Source: Chryseobacterium indologenes (GTDB lineage Bacteria > Bacteroidota > Bacteroidia > Flavobacteriales > Weeksellaceae). Taken from it: DNA of 64,000 nucleotides. Positions 8,663 through 14,946 of this stretch are shown piece after piece. A program made the position numbers and the translations under genes. The stretch covers positions 48,944 to 112,943 of the forward strand of contig DJTE01000017.1 of assembly GCA_002439165.1 (NCBI GenBank), written 5' to 3'. The notes beneath the pieces were generated by a model, which was given only the letters and a program-made list of their open reading frames with translations, was not told where the DNA came from and made no database searches. How positions within the stretch are numbered: position 1 is the stretch's first letter; every line of letters starts with the position of its first letter.

Positions 8663-9328
8663 ATGTTCGAAAAAATTTTAATAGCCGAAGACCACGAAAG
8701 CAGCAGCATCTCTGTACAGAAAACATTAGAAGACCTTCATATTACTAATGCAGATTATGTGTATTATTGCGATGATGCACTCGCTAAAGTTCAGAAATCC
8801 ATAAGAGAAAATGATCTGTACGACCTGCTGATCACCGATCTTTCCTTTGAAGAAGATCATCACGAGCAAAACATAAAAAACGGCACCGAACTTATCGTGA
8901 AAGTCCGGGAACTGCACCCCTCCATCAAAATAATTGTTTTTTCCGCAGAACATAAATCAGGAATTATAGATTCTCTGTTTACCCGGTACCACATCAACGG
9001 TTATGTACGGAAAGCAAGAAATGATTCCAAAGAATTAAAAAAATCAATTGCTTCCGTTTTTATCAATGAAAACTATTTATCATTCGATCTGAAGCAGGAA
9101 GTTAAAAAACTGAACAGTTACGAATTCACGGCCTATGACATCAACATAGTTTCCCACCTTGCCAAAGGTATTCTGCAAAAAAACATCCCCGATCACTTTA
9201 AAGCAAAAGGCATTACCCCCAACAGCCTGAGCAGTGTAGAAAAAAAACTGAACAGCCTAAAAGAAGACCTGCAGGTAACCAGCAACGAACAGCTTGTTGC
9301 TTTCTGTAAAGACCTGGGAATTATATAA
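8663..9328 (+). CDS. Response regulator partner of the TPR histidine kinase
   Basis: 221 residues. The receiver domain covers about 1-130, with the acidic residue Asp10 (IAEDHESS), phosphoacceptor Asp59 (LLITDLSF), the conserved Ser in IIVFSAEH and the Lys in YVRKARN. The C-terminal region (about 145-221) is an all-helical module (TAYDINIVSHLAKGILQKNIPD, split here at residue 150-171) consistent with a LuxR/NarL-like DNA-binding domain, though diverged. It follows the kinase by 13 bases and shares its transcript, ending at the hairpin 9351-9377. Targets are not evident. Confidence 0.88.
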   Translation: MFEKILIAEDHESSSISVQKTLEDLHITNADYVYYCDDALAKVQKSIRENDLYDLLITDLSFEEDHHEQNIKNGTELIVKVRELHPSIKIIVFSAEHKSGIIDSLFTRYHINGYVRKARNDSKELKKSIASVFINENYLSFDLKQEVKKLNSYEFTAYDINIVSHLAKGILQKNIPDHFKAKGITPNSLSSVEKKLNSLKEDLQVTSNEQLVAFCKDLGII

Positions 9329-9350
9329 ATACTTCAAAAATTCACAATAC

Positions 9351-9377
9351 AGCCTTTCATTGTTGAGAGGCTTTTTT
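9351..9377 (+). terminator. Terminator of the kinase/regulator operon
   Basis: AGCCTTTC (9351-9358) pairs with GAGAGGCT (9365-9372) with one G-T wobble, followed by TTTTTT. Confidence 0.75.
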
Positions 9378-9418
9378 ATTTTTACGGAATCCCGTAAGGA
9401 TAAAGCTTCAAAGGGTGA

Positions 9419-9426
9419 TACTTTTG
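9419..9426 (+). promoter_or_regulatory. -7 promoter element of the HsdR-N-like gene
   Basis: TACTTTTG matches TAnnTTTG and lies 20 bases before the ATG at 9447. This supports that start over the longer reading frame that begins inside the preceding gene. Confidence 0.6.
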
Positions 9427-9446
9427 ATGCAAATAAAAACGACATA

Positions 9447-10514
9447 ATGGATCTTAAAATTAAACTTGAACAGTTACAACAAAAAGTATCCGGATTAAAG
9501 GATCAGATTTCAACTGAAGAAGCTACTAAAAATGCTTTTGTAATGCCTTTTATACAGATTTTAGGCTATGACATCTTCAATCCCACCGAAGTAATTCCCG
9601 AACATGTTTGTGACATAGGAACCAAGAAAGGAGAAAAAGTGGATTATGTAATTAAAAACAATGATGACCCTGTTCTTATCATCGAATGCAAACACTGGAA
9701 AGAGAATGTGGATGCTCATAATTCCCAACTCCACAGATACTTTCACGTTTCCAAAACAAGATTTGGCGTTCTCACCAACGGAATTATTTATAATTTTTAT
9801 ACCGATCTGGAAAAGCCTAACATTATGGACGAAAAACCTTTTTTCAGCATTGATATCGAAGATCTGAAAGACAGCTCCGTAAAAATACTGGAAAACTTCA
9901 CCAAAAAGGATTACAACCTGGAAAACATTCTCGATTCCGCAGAAGCCTTAAAATATATTAAAGCTATACGAAAAGAATTTGAAAAAGAAATAGAAACTCC
10001 ATCCGATGAAATTGTAAAACTTCTTGTAAGCAGATTCTTTGGAAAATCTATTACCGCCAACAGAATGGTTTCGTTTAAAGAATATACCAAAAAAGCCCTG
10101 ACAACCTCAATCAATGAATCGATCAGCTTCAGACTCAAGTCCGCATTAAGCATTAATGAACAAATTGAACAACAGGAAGATCAGGTAAAAAATTCCCAGC
10201 CTATTGATGAAAACAATGATTCTAAAATTGTTACAACAGAAGAAGAACTGGAAGGATTTCAAATTATAAAAGCTATCATGAGAGAAAAAATTCCTGCAGA
10301 CCGCATAGCATACAGGGATACCTTATCCTATTTTGGTATTCTGCTGGATGACAATAACAGAAAACCGATTTGCAGACTTCACTTCAATACTCCGAATAAA
10401 TATATAGAAACATTCCACAACGGTAAAGATGCCGGAGAAAAAGTACTGTTGAATAATCTTGATGACCTATATATTTTCAGAGAGAAACTCCACAAAACAT
10501 TAGAAAACTATTAA
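9447..10514 (+). CDS. Stand-alone HsdR N-terminal-like PD-(D/E)XK nuclease protein
   Basis: 355 residues from the chosen ATG; the open frame reaches 9294 but overlaps the regulator gene and precedes the promoter. A short coiled coil (1-20) is followed by a type I restriction HsdR N-terminal domain: LGYDIFNPTEVIPE, then catalytic Asp66 (KVDYVI) and Glu80-x-Lys82 (IIECKHW). The middle is helical, and the C-terminal 90 residues (EGFQIIKAIMREKIPADRI, TPNKYIETFHNG) form a second small domain seen in similar bacterial proteins as I recall. There is no helicase motor and no HsdM or HsdS next to it, so this is an orphan. It could be a defence nuclease or a housekeeping nucleic-acid enzyme. Own promoter; no obvious partner. 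Confidence 0.8.
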   Translation: MDLKIKLEQLQQKVSGLKDQISTEEATKNAFVMPFIQILGYDIFNPTEVIPEHVCDIGTKKGEKVDYVIKNNDDPVLIIECKHWKENVDAHNSQLHRYFHVSKTRFGVLTNGIIYNFYTDLEKPNIMDEKPFFSIDIEDLKDSSVKILENFTKKDYNLENILDSAEALKYIKAIRKEFEKEIETPSDEIVKLLVSRFFGKSITANRMVSFKEYTKKALTTSINESISFRLKSALSINEQIEQQEDQVKNSQPIDENNDSKIVTTEEELEGFQIIKAIMREKIPADRIAYRDTLSYFGILLDDNNRKPICRLHFNTPNKYIETFHNGKDAGEKVLLNNLDDLYIFREKLHKTLENY

Positions 10515-10551
10515 TCATCTAAAAACAATTTTTACTAAAAAACATTCTACT

Positions 10552-10839
10552 ATGAAAAAACTACTCTTCACCACCTTATTAAGCTTAGGATTATTACTTC
10601 CAGCCAGTTTCACCGCAACACCGCAAAAGACCAGATCTGAACAGACCAACAAAAAGCCAAAGAAAAAAGCTTCAAAAAGCAAGAAAAGCAGCAGCAGGAG
10701 CTCTGGGTTCTATTCATCAGGCAGAGGGTGTACCTATAACGGAAACCAGTTGTATGTAGGCAAAAGAGGCGGGTGCTATTATTACGCAGGGAACAGCAAA
10801 CAGTATGTAGACCGGTCGTATTGCTCAGGGTGTAATTAA
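10552..10839 (+). CDS. Small secreted basic protein with a PBCV-basic-adaptor-like motif
   Basis: 95 residues. A signal peptide (MKKLLFTTLLSLGLLLPASFTA) is followed by a Lys/Ser-rich stretch (KKPKKKASKSKKSSSRSS, about 37-54). The C-terminal 40 residues contain four cysteines and the pattern YVGKRGGCYYYAGNSKQYV. This resembles the short PBCV basic adaptor repeat (tGprGgxYY...sGkkxYV) seen in viral and bacterial surface proteins. Probably periplasmic or exported with disulphides. Function unknown. It shares the downstream bidirectional terminator with the convergent acetyltransferase gene. Confidence 0.75.
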   Translation: MKKLLFTTLLSLGLLLPASFTATPQKTRSEQTNKKPKKKASKSKKSSSRSSGFYSSGRGCTYNGNQLYVGKRGGCYYYAGNSKQYVDRSYCSGCN

Positions 10840-10891
10840 ACTGCTTCCGGCTTCCATTTTAAAAAAACTAAAAACACTCACCATATATTAA

Positions 10892-10917
10892 AAAAGCGAA
10901 GATCTCTCTTCGCTTTT
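10892..10917. terminator. Bidirectional terminator between convergent genes
   Basis: AAAAGCGAAGA (10892-10902) and TCTTCGCTTTT (10907-10917) form a perfect 11-bp stem with a TCTC loop and A/T runs on both sides. It serves the plus-strand basic protein gene and the minus-strand acetyltransferase. Confidence 0.85.
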
Positions 10918-10918
10918 A

Positions 10919-11371
10919 TTATTTTCTGATCATTTCCGTATGCGGAATATCATCTTCCAGATATTTTTTCCCGGTATCTTCAAATCCGAACCCGGAGTAG
11001 AACCTCAGTAAATAGTCCTGTGCAGAAATTCTCACTTCTGTTGTATGAAAACGGTTTTCTATCGTCTCCACAGCATATTGAATCAGCTGCTTTCCTAAAC
11101 GCTTTCCTCTCGCCTTTTCCGTTGTAAGAACCCGGCCGATAGAGGCTTCATCATACTTGATTCCTTTATCGAAAACACGGCAGTAAGCCAGAACTTCCCC
11201 ATTCTCCTCAGCCCAGATATGAACCGCTTTCTGATCGTAGTTGTCCAGATCAGGATAAGGGCAGTTCTGTTCTATGACGAATACATCAATACGGGCTTTC
11301 AGTACAGCATACAGCTCCGGTACGGTAAATTCATCAAAGGTTTTGATCTTCCAGACGGTACTATTCATCAA
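10919..11371 (-). CDS. ElaA-family GNAT acetyltransferase
   Basis: 150 residues with the GNAT core. ElaA-type features include the start FDEFTVPELYAVLKARIDVF, the FVIEQNCPYPDLDNYD motif at about 32-47, the acetyl-CoA loop around RVLTTEKARGKRLGKQL (80-96), and the end YSGFGFEDTGKKYLEDDIPH. It is expected to transfer an acetyl group from acetyl-CoA to an unknown small molecule or protein. The start overlaps the end of the EngB gene by 11 bases, so the two are translationally coupled. The second Met (11368) is an equally good start. Confidence 0.9.
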   Translation of the reverse strand: MMNSTVWKIKTFDEFTVPELYAVLKARIDVFVIEQNCPYPDLDNYDQKAVHIWAEENGEVLAYCRVFDKGIKYDEASIGRVLTTEKARGKRLGKQLIQYAVETIENRFHTTEVRISAQDYLLRFYSGFGFEDTGKKYLEDDIPHTEMIRK

Positions 11372-11984
11372 AGCTTACATTATTAAGCGTTAAAAAATCA
11401 TTGGTTTTTTCAATGAAATCCAGGATTTCTTCACAGCCTTCTTTCTTTTCTGCAGAGGTTACATAGAGTTCCGGAAGATCCTCCCAGGTCTTATGAAGTT
11501 CAGCCTTATAAGCCTCTACATTGGTAACCACAGCACCAGGCTTTATTTTATCCGATTTGGTGAACACAATGGAAAACGGAACTCCACTCTCCCCGCACCA
11601 TTGGATAAATTCAAGATCAATTTTCTGAGGATTATGTCTTATATCTACCAGCACAAAAAGATTCACCAGATTTCTCCTGTTCAAAATATAATTGGTAATC
11701 ACTTTTTCAAAATCCTTTCTTATGGATTTGGACACTTTGGCATAGCCATATCCCGGTAAATCCGTAAGATACCAGTTCTCATTTACCAAAAAATGATTGA
11801 TCAGCTGTGTTTTTCCCGGAGTCTGTGAAGTTTTGGCCAGATCCTTATGATTCATCATCGCATTGATCAGGGACGACTTTCCTACATTAGACCTTCCGAT
11901 AAAAGCGTATTCCGGAAGTGTAGGATCAGGACAGTCCTGCCATTTTCCGCTGCTTTTTACAAAATTTGCTGTTTTAATAACCAT
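11361..11984 (-). CDS. engB: Ribosome-biogenesis GTP-binding protein EngB (YihA/YsxC)
   Basis: 207-residue TRAFAC GTPase. G1 is GRSNVGKSS (30-38), G3 DLPGYG (75-80), G4 TKSDK (about 142-146) and G5 TSAEKK (about 176). Length and motif order match EngB, an essential factor in 50S ribosomal subunit assembly. It is cytoplasmic. The gene overlaps the downstream acetyltransferase by 11 bases and lies about 70 bases after the alpha/beta hydrolase, from which it is separated by a hairpin. Confidence 0.95.
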   Translation of the reverse strand: MVIKTANFVKSSGKWQDCPDPTLPEYAFIGRSNVGKSSLINAMMNHKDLAKTSQTPGKTQLINHFLVNENWYLTDLPGYGYAKVSKSIRKDFEKVITNYILNRRNLVNLFVLVDIRHNPQKIDLEFIQWCGESGVPFSIVFTKSDKIKPGAVVTNVEAYKAELHKTWEDLPELYVTSAEKKEGCEEILDFIEKTNDFLTLNNVSFDE

Positions 11985-12010
11985 TTCTCAAATATTTTTA
12001 GAAAAATAAA

Positions 12011-12033
12011 CCATTAAGAAAAGTTCTTAATGG
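12011..12033 (-). terminator. Terminator after the alpha/beta hydrolase
   Basis: CCATTAAGAA and TTCTTAATGG form a perfect 10-bp stem with a 3-base loop. On the minus strand it is followed by TTTATTTTTC. Confidence 0.65.
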
Positions 12034-12054
12034 CCATTTATATGTTGTATGTAT

Positions 12055-12816
12055 TTACACTTTATCTTTTAACCAGCTGTACAGAATCTCATTGAATTCA
12101 TCCGGTTTCTCCATCATGGCAGCATGCCCGCAACGGTCGATCCAGAAGAGATCAGAATTCGGGATAAATTTATGCATATCCTCTGCTACCTCCGGCGGGG
12201 TTACATTATCCTGTTTTCCCCAGATCAGGCAGGTCGGGGTTTTGATCTTCGGAAGATCATTCAGCATATTGTGTTTGATGGCACTTCTCGCGAGCATCAC
12301 CGTTTTGATTCCTTTCATCCTGTCATTCACTACAGAAAACACCTCATCTACAAGATCCTCTGTGGCAATTGCCGGGTCATAAAAAACCTCTTCCGTTTTC
12401 TTTCTGATATAGGAACGGTCATTCTTTCGGGGAAAACTGTCTCCGAAAGTTCTCTCATACAGCCCCGAGCTTCCGGTAAGAACAAGATTCTTAACCAGAT
12501 CCGGTCTTGCCAGAGTTAAAATAAGACCTACATGGCCCCCCATTGAGTTTCCTACAATTGTAACAGGTCCTGAAATATGACTCTCAATAAACCTGATAAT
12601 ATATTTTGCAAGCGTAGTAAGATTCGTATTGAGTACCGGCAGATCATAGATCGGCAACTGAGGCACATACACTTTGAAACCTCTTTGCGAAAAAAAATCT
12701 ACCATTTTATCGAAATTACTCAAACCACCCATTAAACCGTGCAACAGCACCAATGGATGTCCTTCTCCCGCCTCTACAAAAGTATATTTCTTTTCTTTTT
12801 TTGTACTAAATATCAT
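12055..12816 (-). CDS. Alpha/beta-fold hydrolase
   Basis: 253 residues from the Met at 12816; an upstream in-frame Met at 12861 lies beyond the promoter and is rejected. The oxyanion segment LLHGLMGG is at about 24-31, the nucleophile Ser91 sits in GNSMGG, the acid is in WGKQDNVTPP (about 200) and the His in CGHAAMMEKP (about 231), so the catalytic triad is intact. No signal peptide, hence cytoplasmic. Substrate is unknown; the fold covers esterases, C-C hydrolases and haloperoxidase-like enzymes. It is divergent from the dcw cluster and shares that intergenic region. Confidence 0.9.
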   Translation of the reverse strand: MIFSTKKEKKYTFVEAGEGHPLVLLHGLMGGLSNFDKMVDFFSQRGFKVYVPQLPIYDLPVLNTNLTTLAKYIIRFIESHISGPVTIVGNSMGGHVGLILTLARPDLVKNLVLTGSSGLYERTFGDSFPRKNDRSYIRKKTEEVFYDPAIATEDLVDEVFSVVNDRMKGIKTVMLARSAIKHNMLNDLPKIKTPTCLIWGKQDNVTPPEVAEDMHKFIPNSDLFWIDRCGHAAMMEKPDEFNEILYSWLKDKV

Positions 12817-12838
12817 ATAATGCCTTAATAAAGCCTTG

Positions 12839-12846
12839 CAAAAATA
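12839..12846 (-). promoter_or_regulatory. -7 promoter element of the hydrolase gene
   Basis: On the minus strand this reads TATTTTTG, a full TAnnTTTG match, 22 bases before the ATG at 12816. Confidence 0.6.
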
Positions 12847-13040
12847 CAAATTAAACCTCAAAAATATTTTGATTACCCTAATTTAAAATAAAAATAATAT
12901 AATCTCTCTCTTTTTCTTCTTTTTTTTCAAAACCTCTTTAATATGGCCTGAATAAGACTTTTCACAATCCTCCGTATACCAACCACTTACCCCTTAAAAT
13001 TTAAATCTTTAATAAAACTTATTAACATTAAGTCAAAAAG

Positions 13041-13065
13041 TGGGAAAAAGTGGGAAATTTTGGAA
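13041..13065 (+). promoter_or_regulatory. MraZ operator boxes
   Basis: TGGGA occurs at 13041 and 13051 and TGGAA at 13061, so three boxes repeat with an exact 10-base period. In other bacteria MraZ binds direct repeats of TGGGN with 5-base gaps upstream of its own gene and represses the dcw operon. The boxes end 9 bases before the -7 element, overlapping where a -33 element should be. Confidence 0.8.
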
Positions 13066-13074
13066 ACTTTTATA

Positions 13075-13082
13075 TAAATTTG
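13075..13082 (+). promoter_or_regulatory. -7 promoter element of the dcw cluster
   Basis: TAAATTTG matches TAnnTTTG. The mraZ ATG starts only 6 bases after it, so the transcript may begin at or near the start codon. Confidence 0.7.
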
Positions 13083-13088
13083 TCCCAA

Positions 13089-13547
13089 ATGAAAAATTTC
13101 ATTGGAACATATGAGTGTAAAATTGACGACAAAGGCCGCTTAAAAGTTCCTTCATCTTTAATCAAACAGATGGAAAACTTCGACGATAAGGCGTTTGTAG
13201 TCAAGAGATCTGTGTTCCAACCCTGCCTGGAAGTTTACCCCATGAATGCCTGGGACAAACTGATGGGCAAAATAAATAAATTAAACAGATTCATTAAAAA
13301 GAATGCTGATTTCATACGAATGTTTACGGCAGGCGTAAAAACAGTTGAGCTGGATAATGCAGGAAGACTTCAGATCTCCAAAGATCTGGTCACCTTTGCA
13401 AACCTTCAGAAAGACACTGTCATTACCAGCGCAGGAGAGCTTTTCGAAATTTGGGATAAAGAAGCCTATGAAAAGGTGATTGCTACCAACGAAGCCGACT
13501 TTGCCAGCCTTGCTGAAGATGTGATGGGCTCTTTCGATGAAGAATAG
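13089..13547 (+). CDS. mraZ: Transcriptional regulator MraZ
   Basis: 152 residues from the ATG at 13089. An in-frame extension to 13050 would place the start inside the operator and promoter, so it is rejected. Two SpoVT/AbrB-like half domains carry the family motif: DDKGRLKVP near the N-terminus (about 11-19) and DNAGRLQIS in the second half. MraZ forms ring-shaped oligomers that bind TGGGN repeats and repress the division and cell wall operon; the matching boxes lie just upstream. First gene of the dcw cluster, 40 bases before rsmH. Confidence 0.95.
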   Translation: MKNFIGTYECKIDDKGRLKVPSSLIKQMENFDDKAFVVKRSVFQPCLEVYPMNAWDKLMGKINKLNRFIKKNADFIRMFTAGVKTVELDNAGRLQISKDLVTFANLQKDTVITSAGELFEIWDKEAYEKVIATNEADFASLAEDVMGSFDEE

Positions 13548-13587
13548 GAACCACGCAGTTGTAGCGTGATAAAAACACAAGTTAAGC

Positions 13588-14481
13588 ATGTACCATAACC
13601 CCGTTTTATTAAAGCAGAGTGTTGATGATTTGGTGACGAATCCGGACGGAATATACGTGGACTGCACTTTTGGAGGCGGAGGCCATTCCAGGGAAATCCT
13701 GAGCAGGCTTTCGGACAAAGGAAGACTGTTCAGTTTTGATCAGGATCTTGATGCCCTTAAAAACGCAATTGATGATCCCAGATTTACACTGGTAAACCAG
13801 AATTTCAGATTTCTGGAAAACTCCCTGCTGATGTACGGAGTTTCTCAGGTAGACGGAATCCTGGCAGACTTAGGCGTTTCATCCCATCAGTTTGATGAAG
13901 CGGAAAGAGGATTTTCAACAAGAAGCGATGCTCCTCTGGACATGAGAATGAACGTAATGCAGAATCTTGATGCCAAACGCGTAATTAACGAATATGGAGA
14001 AGAGGAACTGGCTGATATTTTCTACCACTATGGAGAACTGAGAGAAGCCAGAAAGCTGGCAAGAGAAATCGTTCACCACAGAAAAACAAAGAACATCAAT
14101 ACCACGGAAGAACTGAAGAAATTATTCAGCTACATTCCGCCCCATAAAGTTAATAAATTCTACGCCCAGCTTTTTCAGGCGATAAGAATTGAAGTAAACC
14201 AGGAACTGGAAGTTTTAAAAGAAATGCTCGTTCAGGCCTACAACATTCTGAAACCGGAAGGAAGACTCGTTGTTATTTCCTACCATTCATTAGAAGACCG
14301 CCTGGTAAAAAGATTTTTAAAGAACGGAATGTTTGAAGGAGAACCCGAAAGAGACATCTACGGAAATTATAAAAAAGCTTTCGAGCTGCTGAAGAGTAAA
14401 GCGGTTATCCCGGACAGCTGGGAAATCGAAGAAAATTCCAGAGCCAGAAGCGCTAAAATGAGAACAGGAATTAAAGTATAA
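13588..14481 (+). CDS. rsmH: 16S rRNA (cytosine1402-N4)-methyltransferase RsmH (MraW)
   Basis: 297 residues, the normal RsmH length. The S-adenosylmethionine loop DCTFGGGGHS is at about 26-35 and the downstream motif GILADLGVSSHQFD at about 91-104 is diagnostic. Other signatures include ERGFSTRSDAPLDMRM and the C-terminal NSRARSAKMR. It methylates N4 of C1402 in 16S rRNA and by convention is the second dcw gene. Standard ATG start. Confidence 0.97.
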   Translation: MYHNPVLLKQSVDDLVTNPDGIYVDCTFGGGGHSREILSRLSDKGRLFSFDQDLDALKNAIDDPRFTLVNQNFRFLENSLLMYGVSQVDGILADLGVSSHQFDEAERGFSTRSDAPLDMRMNVMQNLDAKRVINEYGEEELADIFYHYGELREARKLAREIVHHRKTKNINTTEELKKLFSYIPPHKVNKFYAQLFQAIRIEVNQELEVLKEMLVQAYNILKPEGRLVVISYHSLEDRLVKRFLKNGMFEGEPERDIYGNYKKAFELLKSKAVIPDSWEIEENSRARSAKMRTGIKV

Positions 14482-14483
14482 AA

Positions 14484-14553
14484 GTGAATGGTGAACAGTC
14501 AATAATGAATCTTCACATCAGAAAATTGACTGTTGACAGAGAAGCGAATTCAC
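14484..14553. repeat. Inverted-repeat element between rsmH and ftsL
   Basis: AACAGTCAAT (14494-14503) pairs perfectly with ATTGACTGTT (14525-14534), and the outer GTGAAT (14484) with ATTCAC (14548-14553). There is no T run, so it is not a typical terminator; it looks like a dispersed intergenic palindrome. Confidence 0.6.
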
Positions 14554-14580
14554 GGCAAAGCAAATTGACAAACAAATAAA

Positions 14581-14946
14581 TTGGCAAAAAGAACAACAAA
14601 TCGCCCCCAGAAAAGACTCACTTTTATAGACATTATAAAAGGAAACTTTCTGAACCGTGATGAGATCAAAATACATTACAAGTATTTTCTCCTGTTGTTT
14701 GTCCTGATGATGGCGATGATCTATACCAATCACCTCGTCAACAAAAAGATTAAAATCGTCAATGCCTTAAAAGAAGAAACAGAAGAATATAAATCGAGAA
14801 ACGCTTACGCCCAGAGTAAGCTGATCAAAGTAAAAATGGAATCGGAACTGGGGAAAGAAGTAGCAAAGGACTCTTTAATGACCCTTGAAAACCATCCTCA
14901 CAAACTGCTAATTAAACTGGACAGTACAGATGCAAAAACAAAATGA
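14581..14946 (+). CDS. FtsL-like small division protein
   Basis: 121 residues starting with TTG; no in-frame ATG lies upstream of the membrane helix. A basic cytoplasmic start (MAKRTTNRPQKR) is followed by one membrane helix (about 36-55, YFLLLFVLMMAMIYTNHLV) and then a periplasmic coiled-coil stretch. Position between rsmH and ftsI, size and topology match FtsL, which with FtsQ/DivIB and FtsB recruits and activates the septal synthase. Sequence conservation in FtsL is always low, so context carries the call. It overlaps ftsI by 17 bases. Confidence 0.8.
   Translation: MAKRTTNRPQKRLTFIDIIKGNFLNRDEIKIHYKYFLLLFVLMMAMIYTNHLVNKKIKIVNALKEETEEYKSRNAYAQSKLIKVKMESELGKEVAKDSLMTLENHPHKLLIKLDSTDAKTK

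Noticed and set aside
9294..9446. N-terminal extension of the HsdR-N-like gene.
   Set aside because: It overlaps the preceding regulator gene and terminator and lies upstream of an exact -7 element.
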